DNA of 28,021 nucleotides. Source: a virus. Where the stretch lies: positions 1-28,021 of IMG/VR virus record IMGVR_UViG_3300044522_000118; one strand, written 5' to 3'. Each line of letters opens with the position of its first letter. The first letter of the stretch is position 1. The position numbers were made by a program, and so were the translations under genes. Below are positions 12,866 to 19,940 of the stretch, piece after piece. Under the pieces are notes generated by a model that worked only from the letters and a program-made list of their open reading frames with translations, was not told where the DNA came from and searched no databases.

Positions 12866-13359
12866 ATATCTAGTATTTTTATTAATTTAATTAAGTAAGG
12901 TACGGATAATCCAATTAAAAAAGCAATTAACCAATAAATAACTTTATTCTTTCTGCCTACCTTACTGGTTAAATCCTCGTTAGACTTCTGAATTAAAGTA
13001 GTAACTTTTGTTAATGAATCAAACCTAGCATTTAAGATAGTTAATTTAGCAGTTGATTCTATTGACTTTGTTATATATACTGTTTTGTACGGTAATTTAA
13101 CGTACACTTTTTTTTCTAAAATTACTGTATCAATAACACTTGTATCAAAGTGAGGGTAAATTACCTCGATTGTTGTATCAAAGTGAGTGATGATTGTATC
13201 TACTTTAATAACATTGCAAGGAAACGAATCTAAGGCGATTTTAGCCACTATTTCTGGATAGCTGCCCAATGCCTTATTAACTTGTTTAACCGCCTTGTTT
13301 TGAGTGTAGCAGCCTCCTAATAAGAAAGCTGCTACTAATATCTTATAAACCCTTAACAT
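12862..13359 (-). CDS. Unimolecular spanin candidate (lipoprotein with C-terminal membrane anchor)
   Basis: The 165-residue protein starts with a lipoprotein signal (MLRVYKILVAAFLLGGC), with lipobox LGG-Cys17. It then has an approximately 120-residue periplasmic region rich in beta-forming segments (HFDTTIEV, HFDTSVIDTV) and a charged helix, and ends with a hydrophobic span (about residues 140-158) followed by a short basic tail. An N-terminal outer-membrane lipid anchor and a C-terminal inner-membrane span in one chain is the layout of a u-spanin such as T1 gp11, which fuses the two membranes after murein is degraded. Gene position, overlapping the lysozyme and holin-like genes, supports this. 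Topology is inferred, not shown. Confidence 0.75.
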   Translation of the reverse strand: MLRVYKILVAAFLLGGCYTQNKAVKQVNKALGSYPEIVAKIALDSFPCNVIKVDTIITHFDTTIEVIYPHFDTSVIDTVILEKKVYVKLPYKTVYITKSIESTAKLTILNARFDSLTKVTTLIQKSNEDLTSKVGRKNKVIYWLIAFLIGLSVPYLIKLIKILDI

Positions 13360-13525
13360 CGTGGTCTTTTGAGTATAGACCTAATAAAACTACTCCGATA
13401 GCAGCTACTAATTGTAAACCGCTTTTGCCTGTGAAAGCACCTGCATTATATGCCTCTAATAAAGCATCAACTATGAAAGGTACACCTGCCAATAATCCGG
13501 CAATACTTGTCTTAAAGTTTTTCAT
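13343..13525 (-). CDS. Holin-like small membrane protein
   Basis: From ATG at 13525 the product is 60 residues (MKNFKTSIAGLLAGVPFIVD and onward), with two hydrophobic segments at about 8-24 and 38-54 separated by a short Gly/Ser loop and followed by a polar SKDHDVKGL tail. An in-frame upstream ATG at 13534 would add MIK; the later start is preferred for spacing. Similar short proteins occur in Bacteroidetes phages next to lysozymes and are plausible holins that release endolysin. It overlaps the spanin gene by 17 bases and the 52-residue membrane protein gene by 14 bases. Confidence 0.65.
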   Translation of the reverse strand: MKNFKTSIAGLLAGVPFIVDALLEAYNAGAFTGKSGLQLVAAIGVVLLGLYSKDHDVKGL

Positions 13526-13670
13526 TTTTATCATTTTTTAAAAGTTTAAAAAGTGTGTAAGCTATTGATAATATTAATAATGTAATGCGTAGGTAAGTTT
13601 CAATGTTAGTCATTGATACCGAAAGCGCAAAGCCATTAAAAATATATATCTTATAATCCTGAAGGTTCAT
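13512..13670 (-). CDS. Cryptic 52-aa single-span membrane protein (lysis cassette)
   Basis: A 52-codon frame runs from ATG at 13668-13670 to TAA at 13512-13514. The product begins MNLQDYKIYIFNGFALSVSM, continues with TNIETYLRI, and has one membrane span (about 30-45, LLILSIAYTLFKLL) and a Lys/Asp-rich tail. The ATG overlaps the stop codon of the upstream gene as TAATG, and its end overlaps the holin-like gene, so it exactly fills the gap. A holin, holin partner or antiholin is plausible; the sequence does not say which. Confidence 0.7.
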   Translation of the reverse strand: MNLQDYKIYIFNGFALSVSMTNIETYLRITLLILSIAYTLFKLLKNDKNEKL

Positions 13671-14044
13671 TAGTCTTGTTTTACGAATCTTGGATATTGA
13701 GATAAGATAACCGAATCTATCGGAGTATTAGAAACACCCCAAACTGCAACAACTGATGCCGGTATATAACAATTAAAATCAGCTAACTGGTTGTTGTTTT
13801 TACCTCTTAATGTTACATAGGTATTGCATCCCTCTCCGTTGCTTGATAAGTTGTTTGCAGTCCAACTTAATGACCAAGCAAATTCGCCTTGATAGTTAAC
13901 GATTACTGGCTTAATTAAGATGCCACCTTTTTGATAGTAAATAGTGTCTTTTCCAATAATAGCAGTATCGCTAGAATTTCTAAACATTTGCGCTTTCGTT
14001 GACAATGATGCCAACACTAAAACTGATAGGATTATTTTTTTCAT
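13670..14044 (-). CDS. Exported protein of unknown function
   Basis: The 124-residue protein starts with a Sec signal peptide (MKKIILSVLVLASLSTKAQ, cleavage after Ala18 or Gln19), of the KAQ type common in Bacteroidetes. The mature part (about 105 residues) appears beta-rich and has two cysteines (in GEGCNTY and FNCYIP) that could form a disulphide. It is secreted into the periplasm or beyond, between the tail fibre and lysis genes. No enzymatic motif is seen. It could affect superinfection, lysis timing or the virion surface; none of these is supported directly. Its stop overlaps the next ATG. Confidence 0.65.
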   Translation of the reverse strand: MKKIILSVLVLASLSTKAQMFRNSSDTAIIGKDTIYYQKGGILIKPVIVNYQGEFAWSLSWTANNLSSNGEGCNTYVTLRGKNNNQLADFNCYIPASVVAVWGVSNTPIDSVILSQYPRFVKQD

Positions 14045-14045
14045 A

Positions 14046-14267
14046 TTACTTTTTTATTTCTTTAGGTTTATCTGCGATTAACTCATATTTACTAAGTGCT
14101 TCTAATACATAATTTGAAGCTGCTTTTGAATCTAATTGCTTTTGTATAATTGCAATTACGTTTTTAAAAGTTGTTGTATCCATCTTAACGATTAAGGTAT
14201 CAGATACTTGACTAAATGCTGCTGACATACTTAATGCCATTACTAGGGTTGTGATTGTTTTTTTCAT
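14046..14267 (-). CDS. Small exported protein of unknown function
   Basis: The 73-residue protein has a clear Sec signal peptide (MKKTITTLVMALSMSAAFSQ) and a mature part of about 53 residues that looks helical (TTTFKNVIAIIQKQLDSKA, then ASNYVLEALSKYELIAD). There are no cysteines in the mature chain. It is one of three consecutive genes with signal peptides (tail fibre, this gene, 13670-14044). It lies 1 base before the next gene. Its role is unknown; periplasmic action near lysis is one possibility. Confidence 0.6.
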   Translation of the reverse strand: MKKTITTLVMALSMSAAFSQVSDTLIVKMDTTTFKNVIAIIQKQLDSKAASNYVLEALSKYELIADKPKEIKK

Positions 14268-14283
14268 ATTTGATTTTTATTTG

Positions 14284-14373
14284 TTACCATTTTTTTCTGC
14301 GTCCAGTTTCGCATTGCTTAATTGATATTCTTATAATCCATATCCCAAATAAAATATAAAGTATAATTCCCAT
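14284..14373 (-). CDS. Candidate 29-aa membrane peptide after the tail fibre gene
   Basis: A frame from ATG at 14371-14373 to TAA at 14284-14286 encodes MGIILYILFGIWIIRISIKQ plus a basic tail, a single hydrophobic span with positive C-terminus (inside). The ATG is 1 base after the tail fibre stop codon (14375-14377), so it is placed for translational coupling, and it fills most of a gap of 107 bases. Short hydrophobic frames also arise by chance in AT-rich DNA. Confidence 0.4.
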   Translation of the reverse strand: MGIILYILFGIWIIRISIKQCETGRRKKW

Positions 14374-14374
14374 A

Positions 14375-17300
14375 TTATTTGTTTTCTAATGTTTCTATTC
14401 TTTTAATTAATGCTTCATTCTTAGCTGATAGTTCTTGGATAGCCTTTGTTAAATATGGAACTAAAAAATCTGTTTTTAAAGCTAACATTCCTGTTTCTTG
14501 ATTTGAAACACTTACCGCTTGTGGTATAATTTCTTGTATATCTTGAGCAATAAATCCTAAATTATCTTTTTGTCCATTTATATAATCAAAATGCTTCGGC
14601 TTCATTTTTAAAACCATATCCAACCCATTTTCAACATCTGATATATTTTCTTTCATTCTTCTATCAGAACCATATGCCCAAGATGATGCTTGTAAATAAC
14701 CATAGCCATCTGAACGTATATAAAAATTATCTGTACCTGCTGAATTTCTAAGAGAAAAAGGATAGGTAGAACTTGTAGTGCCACTTGAGTAAACTTGCAA
14801 TGCTACTGCTGTATTAACTGTTGTACTTCCTATTAATACACTACCCCCACTTGTAATGGTCATTCTATTAGCTACATTATTAGTAGCAAATGAAATTGAG
14901 TTTGTAGAAGTATTTATATATATAGCATTATTTCTATCTCCTGACCCTGTTAAACCTAATCCTGTACTTCCACCTTGAATATAAAGAAGTCCATTTGCTG
15001 AAGTAGTATATATTGAATTGTTATCAGTTGGAACTGTTGAAATAGTAGAGAATTGTAATAAACCCCCACTTGTAATACGCATTCTTTCTGTATTGTTAGT
15101 ACCAAAAACTAAAGGTACAGATGCAATAGTTCTTAATTGTACTTCAGCTGTATTATTATATAATTGACCATATCCTGTACCATTTGTTCCTAATTGTATT
15201 AATCCTCCATTAGTTACATTTTGTATATCTAAAATAGTATATCCACTAATTGTATTTGGACTTGTAGTTCCTATTCCTACATTTCCACTACTTGTAATAG
15301 TTTGCCTTATAACTCCATTAGTAAAAAAGTATAATGGATATGCACCTGTAGAATATATAAACCTTCCATAAGCAGTTCCTGTAAAATTTGCTCCTGCATT
15401 ATCATCTATACCTGCATAAAAAGTTCCACTTGTATTTGCTGCTTGAGTAACAACAAAATTAGTAGTTCCTGTTATTGACAATCTTGCTCCACTTGAAGAA
15501 GTAGAATAAGCATCTAATATATAAGAAGGTGTAATATTATTAATACCTAAACTTGTTCCATTATCAAAAACTAGACTATTTGCTAATGTTGTACTGCCTG
15601 TAAACTTAGCGTGATAGTTTGCAGTTCCTGTTCCTGTTGTTGGATTAGTTAAAGCATTTTGCTTACCATTAAATGTAGTCCAATCAGCAGAAGATAAAGC
15701 ACCTCTATTAGATGCAGAAGCAGTAGGTACATTTAAAGTAATTACTGGAGTAGTAGAACCATTTGCAACTGTACTTGATAAATCAGTACCGCTTGTGCCT
15801 AATGTTAAAGCAGCTACACTTGTAACCGTTCCGCTAGTATTTGATTTGTTATTAAAAGTTGTCCAATCAGTAGAACTCAAATATCCATTTACTGAACTGG
15901 TTGCAGCAGGAATAGAAATAGCAGGTGTAGTTCCTCCGCTTGATACTATTGGAGAAGTTCCTGTAACACTTGTAACATAAGTTCCTGCAGCTTGATACTG
16001 AGGAATGTTTAAAGTATTAGAAGTAAAGGTTGCTGCTCCACTTGTGCCTGTGGTAGTTAATGTTATTGCTGCTTGTTTAGAATTAATTGCGCTTTGATAT
16101 CCGCTAAGCATAGAAGCAGTATCTGAAATATTTAATTTTAAATTTATTCTATTACTTAAAGAACTTGTATCAGCCTTTCTTAAGTAAGGACTTAACATAG
16201 AAGCAGTATCACTAATATTTAATTTTAAATTAATTCGGTTACTTAATGAAGTTGTATCACTACTTATTGCTTGACTAGATAAAACTCCATTTGCATCTGC
16301 CACGACCATACGAGTACCTGTACCTGAAAGATTTGATATTACTACATTGCCACCTGCTTTTAATTTCATTACTGGATTAACATTTGATTCGTTAAAAACT
16401 AAATCATTGTTATCAGAAGAAAAATCCCATAACTTATTAGATGAAGATGTATTTTGAAATATTAAACCACCATTTGTATTGGTAGTATTCATTAAAATAT
16501 TACCATTATAACTTCCAACCTGTAAAGCACCAAAATTACCTATTGTAGTACTTACACTTACAACGTTTCCATCATCTTTAATATTACTATTTCCTATTGT
16601 AGTTGATGAAGTAAATTTAGCAACTGTGTTTGTAATTCCGCTTAGTGCATCCGCTTTTGCATTTATACGATTTGATAAACTTGCAGTATCAGTAGAATTT
16701 AATTTTGTATTTATACGATTAGATAAAGAAACTGTATCACTAGAACTTAATTTTAAATTTATTCTATTAGACAAAGAAGCAGTATCATTATAATTCATTT
16801 TACCATTAAACGTACTCCAATCAGCATTTGATAATGCACCTCTTTTAGTTGAAGATGCAGTAGGTAAATTAAATGTATGTGTATCTGTTAAGCTATTAAT
16901 TGCAAAGTCATTGCCACTTGTTCCTACTGCTAAGTATTGAGTATTTGCAGTTAATCCATTTAACGCACTAACTCCACCGGCAAAGTTTGTAATAATTTCA
17001 CAAAGATGTGAATTTTCTGTGTGCATTGTAATTGTCCTACCGCCTGTACTATTAACAATGTAAACTCTTATTACAAGTCTATCAGTAGCTAGTAAAGTTG
17101 TTTGAGGAATTGCCAAAGTAGTTACATATAAATCTATTGTAGTTCCGTTAGTAATTGCTTCGGGATTTGCAGATGATGATGCAATACTTGTAAAATTTGT
17201 TCCATCATATTTAAGTAGTTCAACATAGAATTCAGGATTACCACCTGAAGAAGATGCACTCATATACATTTCAAAATTCCAGTTACCAGCAGGAATTTCA

Positions 17301-18697
17301 AGTCTATTTGGGTCTGCAACATCAGTAATAAATTGAGAAATTAATCCATTCCCTGCTAGTGAAAAATCAGTACCTGCACCAATAACTGGAGTTCTGTTCA
17401 TCTCATAATAAACGCTTCCACCTATTGTACCTTGATTAACACTACCATTTAAATAGTAAGCTACCGAACTACCACCGCTTACACCTGATGGCAAAGTAGC
17501 TAATTGACCATCGCCTCTAATATATTGTGCTGCCGTTCCTGCTCCTGTTACTGTTAATGTTCCTGTGCTTGTTACAGGGCTATTAGTAACGTTAAATGCT
17601 GCCGGCATAGATAAGCCTACACTTGTAACTGCACTCTTTAAATAAGGACTAAGCATTGATGCCGTATCACTTATATTAAGTTTTAAATTTATCCTATTAG
17701 ATATTGAAGTGGAATCAAAAGTAGGTATAGTCCAAGTACGATTTGCACTTAAATCATAACCCACTCCGTTAATTGTTAAAACAGTTGCCTTGTCTGCTTT
17801 TAAATTAATCCTATTTGATAGGCTAACCGTATCTTCAACCAAAGCTAAAGTTCCATTTCTTACTGGTAAATTATATTCCCTTGTATTATTTTGCTGAGCC
17901 TGATTTGCATAATTAAATCTATTCGATTGAGTATAGGTACTTTGACCTTGAAGCCAACTTGTATAGAAGACGAAACCAGTTTTATCTGGAGTGATGCTTG
18001 TATAATCACTCGTGGGTGTGATGGAAAAGGGAGTATTTTTAACTTGTAATAAATAATCCGCTTTTATACCGTTAGCATTTAATTGATAAGCACCTAAATC
18101 TACATCCTTAATTGCTCCGACATAAGGCACATAATTATCTTGTAATGTATCGCTATACTTAGGAATGTTTAAAGTTGAACCTATTAAGGTTGAAGGACCA
18201 CTTTTAAAATTAGTAGTTAATGTAATTAAATTTTGTTTTTCGTCTATTCTTCTTGATAAACTTGCCGTATCTAGCTTTCTTAAATAAGGGTCTAGCATAG
18301 CTGCAGTATCAGTGTATTTAACTCTAAGATTAATCCTATTTGAAAGACTTAAAGTATCGGTCTTTCTCATATACCAACTAAGCATATAAGCGGTATCGGA
18401 TATATTTAATTTACCGTTTATTCTATTCGATAAATTAACACTATCTAAGTTAGCTTTAATCCAAGTATATCCTGTAAATACATATAAACCACTATCGCTA
18501 ATATTATACCTTATCTGTCCGGCATCCCTTCCACCTGTAATATTTCTTAACTGATTGATATTCAACGGAATAGTTAACACACTATCAAATAACATACGCT
18601 TAACAGGACCATAACCTGCCTGTGGCATAGCTTGATAAACCTGTGCTTTCAATCCAAAAGATAATAAAACTAATAATGTTATAATGGCACGTCGCAT
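14375..18697 (-). CDS. Tail fibre with signal peptide and C-terminal S74 intramolecular chaperone
   Basis: The 1440-residue protein begins with a hydrophobic signal (MRRAIITLLVLLSFGLKAQ). The body contains ten copies of a SLSNRIN-type repeat (one is SRRI), often linked to a SDTASMLSPYLRK spacer, and three GxLSxxDWxTFNxK modules (RGALSNADWSTFNGK, NGYLSSTDWTTFNNK, RGALSSADWTTFNGK). The C-terminal 97 residues (from Ser1344: SDRRMKENI, then GFIAQDIQEIIPQAV, then a coiled-coil end) match the peptidase S74 chaperone that trimerises fibres and then cuts itself off. It should be the host-binding fibre. A Sec signal on a virion fibre is unusual, because virions assemble in the cytoplasm. It overlaps the preceding gene by 19 bases. 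Confidence 0.88.
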   Translation of the reverse strand: MRRAIITLLVLLSFGLKAQVYQAMPQAGYGPVKRMLFDSVLTIPLNINQLRNITGGRDAGQIRYNISDSGLYVFTGYTWIKANLDSVNLSNRINGKLNISDTAYMLSWYMRKTDTLSLSNRINLRVKYTDTAAMLDPYLRKLDTASLSRRIDEKQNLITLTTNFKSGPSTLIGSTLNIPKYSDTLQDNYVPYVGAIKDVDLGAYQLNANGIKADYLLQVKNTPFSITPTSDYTSITPDKTGFVFYTSWLQGQSTYTQSNRFNYANQAQQNNTREYNLPVRNGTLALVEDTVSLSNRINLKADKATVLTINGVGYDLSANRTWTIPTFDSTSISNRINLKLNISDTASMLSPYLKSAVTSVGLSMPAAFNVTNSPVTSTGTLTVTGAGTAAQYIRGDGQLATLPSGVSGGSSVAYYLNGSVNQGTIGGSVYYEMNRTPVIGAGTDFSLAGNGLISQFITDVADPNRLEIPAGNWNFEMYMSASSSGGNPEFYVELLKYDGTNFTSIASSSANPEAITNGTTIDLYVTTLAIPQTTLLATDRLVIRVYIVNSTGGRTITMHTENSHLCEIITNFAGGVSALNGLTANTQYLAVGTSGNDFAINSLTDTHTFNLPTASSTKRGALSNADWSTFNGKMNYNDTASLSNRINLKLSSSDTVSLSNRINTKLNSTDTASLSNRINAKADALSGITNTVAKFTSSTTIGNSNIKDDGNVVSVSTTIGNFGALQVGSYNGNILMNTTNTNGGLIFQNTSSSNKLWDFSSDNNDLVFNESNVNPVMKLKAGGNVVISNLSGTGTRMVVADANGVLSSQAISSDTTSLSNRINLKLNISDTASMLSPYLRKADTSSLSNRINLKLNISDTASMLSGYQSAINSKQAAITLTTTGTSGAATFTSNTLNIPQYQAAGTYVTSVTGTSPIVSSGGTTPAISIPAATSSVNGYLSSTDWTTFNNKSNTSGTVTSVAALTLGTSGTDLSSTVANGSTTPVITLNVPTASASNRGALSSADWTTFNGKQNALTNPTTGTGTANYHAKFTGSTTLANSLVFDNGTSLGINNITPSYILDAYSTSSSGARLSITGTTNFVVTQAANTSGTFYAGIDDNAGANFTGTAYGRFIYSTGAYPLYFFTNGVIRQTITSSGNVGIGTTSPNTISGYTILDIQNVTNGGLIQLGTNGTGYGQLYNNTAEVQLRTIASVPLVFGTNNTERMRITSGGLLQFSTISTVPTDNNSIYTTSANGLLYIQGGSTGLGLTGSGDRNNAIYINTSTNSISFATNNVANRMTITSGGSVLIGSTTVNTAVALQVYSSGTTSSTYPFSLRNSAGTDNFYIRSDGYGYLQASSWAYGSDRRMKENISDVENGLDMVLKMKPKHFDYINGQKDNLGFIAQDIQEIIPQAVSVSNQETGMLALKTDFLVPYLTKAIQELSAKNEALIKRIETLENK

Positions 18698-19110
18698 CCA
18701 GTAAATTGATTTTGTGTTGAAATATTAATTGTTAACTCCACCCCTGCCAAATAATCTTCGTACTTATCCGATATCGCATTAAAAGTTACGTTATCATCTA
18801 TTGAATAATTATTTCTACCTGTACGCATTAAGCTAAGGATATCAGAAGCTATTTGCACTTGGTCGCTTATTACATCCTCTTCATATTCAGCCTCTTGACC
18901 ACTCTTATCTAAAAAGAAAAATTGAACATTGTATATCTGTTCTCTGCCTATATTTAAACTACCTGAATTAATTGAAAAACAAGCAATCGGATAAACTGGT
19001 TGTTCATCTCTTAGTAGCCACTCTTTCGGGGTTGCGTACTTTGCTGTTTTTATCATTTCGTGATTTTGCAGCAGACTTGTTATTGTTGTTATTAACTGGT
19101 TGTAGGTCAT
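18679..19110 (-). CDS. Tail completion / tail terminator-like protein
   Basis: The 143-residue protein has helices at the N-terminus (NQLITTITSLLQNH), a central beta-hairpin region (YNVQFFFLDKSG) with an acidic stretch (AEYEEDVISDQVQIASDIL), and a beta-rich end (GVELTINISTQNQFTGCDVPL). This resembles the tail terminator/completion proteins that cap tail tubes in siphoviruses, although sequence identity is weak and the call leans on position: immediately downstream of the DUF6712-like adaptor and upstream of the fibre gene. Confidence 0.6.
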   Translation of the reverse strand: MTYNQLITTITSLLQNHEMIKTAKYATPKEWLLRDEQPVYPIACFSINSGSLNIGREQIYNVQFFFLDKSGQEAEYEEDVISDQVQIASDILSLMRTGRNNYSIDDNVTFNAISDKYEDYLAGVELTINISTQNQFTGCDVPL

Positions 19111-19154
19111 AAAATAAAACTCTTTGAATTAATGCTTTTTTATAAGCCATAAAT

Positions 19155-19940
19155 TTATCTTATTGTGAATGAAAATAATTCTCCTTCTTGTGTTACATCT
19201 CCAGTAGGTAGCGTAATTACATTACCAACTATTTGTAAATACATAGGATTTGCAGTAGGTAAGTTTGTGATACCTTTAACCAATCCTGACCTCATTGCAA
19301 TTAACACTACTTTATTAACTAATCCACCAACTGAGAAACTACTATCTCCGGCTGCCGGTGTATGATAAATAGTTGTTGCTCCACCGCTTGTCGCATTGTT
19401 AGAGAATACCCTTACTCCGTCATTTACATTACCTAAATAAATAGGACTTGTATATGCTTTTAATTCAGGGAATATAACATCTAATCCGCTGCCTGGATTA
19501 AAGTATTCAGAAAATAACAAATAGTTTTCCCTTAAATAATTAATTAATCTTTGCTTGTAAAATTCAGCAGTCTTTTTATATTCATTACCAATCAATTCTA
19601 AATCTGCTCTACTTGGAGCATTGCTTTCTTCACTTGTCTTTTGTAATATCCCCTTACTGAAAAATTGATAACCTAATCCAAAGGGTAATAAACTCATTGT
19701 GTACCAAACTAAACAATCCGTAATAAAATTATCTAATAAAGATTTCTCTAAATTAGATAAGTTGTTAGCCTCTATTCCTGATTGTAAACGTAGGTATAAA
19801 GTACTTCCCAAAGCAGGTTGCAAATAAAGGTCTTGCGCTACTTTAATATGTGGCTTTAATTGTTTACCATCAATAGCATCACTTATTCCAGTTCTGCTTT
19901 TAATTAGATTCTCAGATATGAAAAGTATATTTGCGCTCAT
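19155..19940 (-). CDS. Head-tail connector-like protein, DUF6712-like
   Basis: The 261-residue protein has a helical N-terminal part (about 1-165): HIKVAQDLYLQPALGSTLY, then NFITDCLVWYTMSLLPFGLG, then a long helix ending YLRENYLLFSEYFNPG. This resembles DUF6712-type phage proteins placed between portal and tail genes, probably connector or adaptor subunits. The C-terminal about 90 residues form a separate beta-rich module (VVLIAMRSGLVKGI, then GNVITLPTGDVTQEGELFSFTI) that I do not recognise and that may decorate the connector. The start immediately follows the portal stop. The structural role is inferred from position and fold. Confidence 0.65.
   Translation of the reverse strand: MSANILFISENLIKSRTGISDAIDGKQLKPHIKVAQDLYLQPALGSTLYLRLQSGIEANNLSNLEKSLLDNFITDCLVWYTMSLLPFGLGYQFFSKGILQKTSEESNAPSRADLELIGNEYKKTAEFYKQRLINYLRENYLLFSEYFNPGSGLDVIFPELKAYTSPIYLGNVNDGVRVFSNNATSGGATTIYHTPAAGDSSFSVGGLVNKVVLIAMRSGLVKGITNLPTANPMYLQIVGNVITLPTGDVTQEGELFSFTIR

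Noticed and set aside
19004-19150. 48-codon minus-strand frame starting MAYKKALIQ
   Set aside because: Most of it overlaps the tail-completion-like gene in another frame and is Asn/Arg/Lys-rich; overlaps elsewhere in this genome are mostly short, so it is probably chance.
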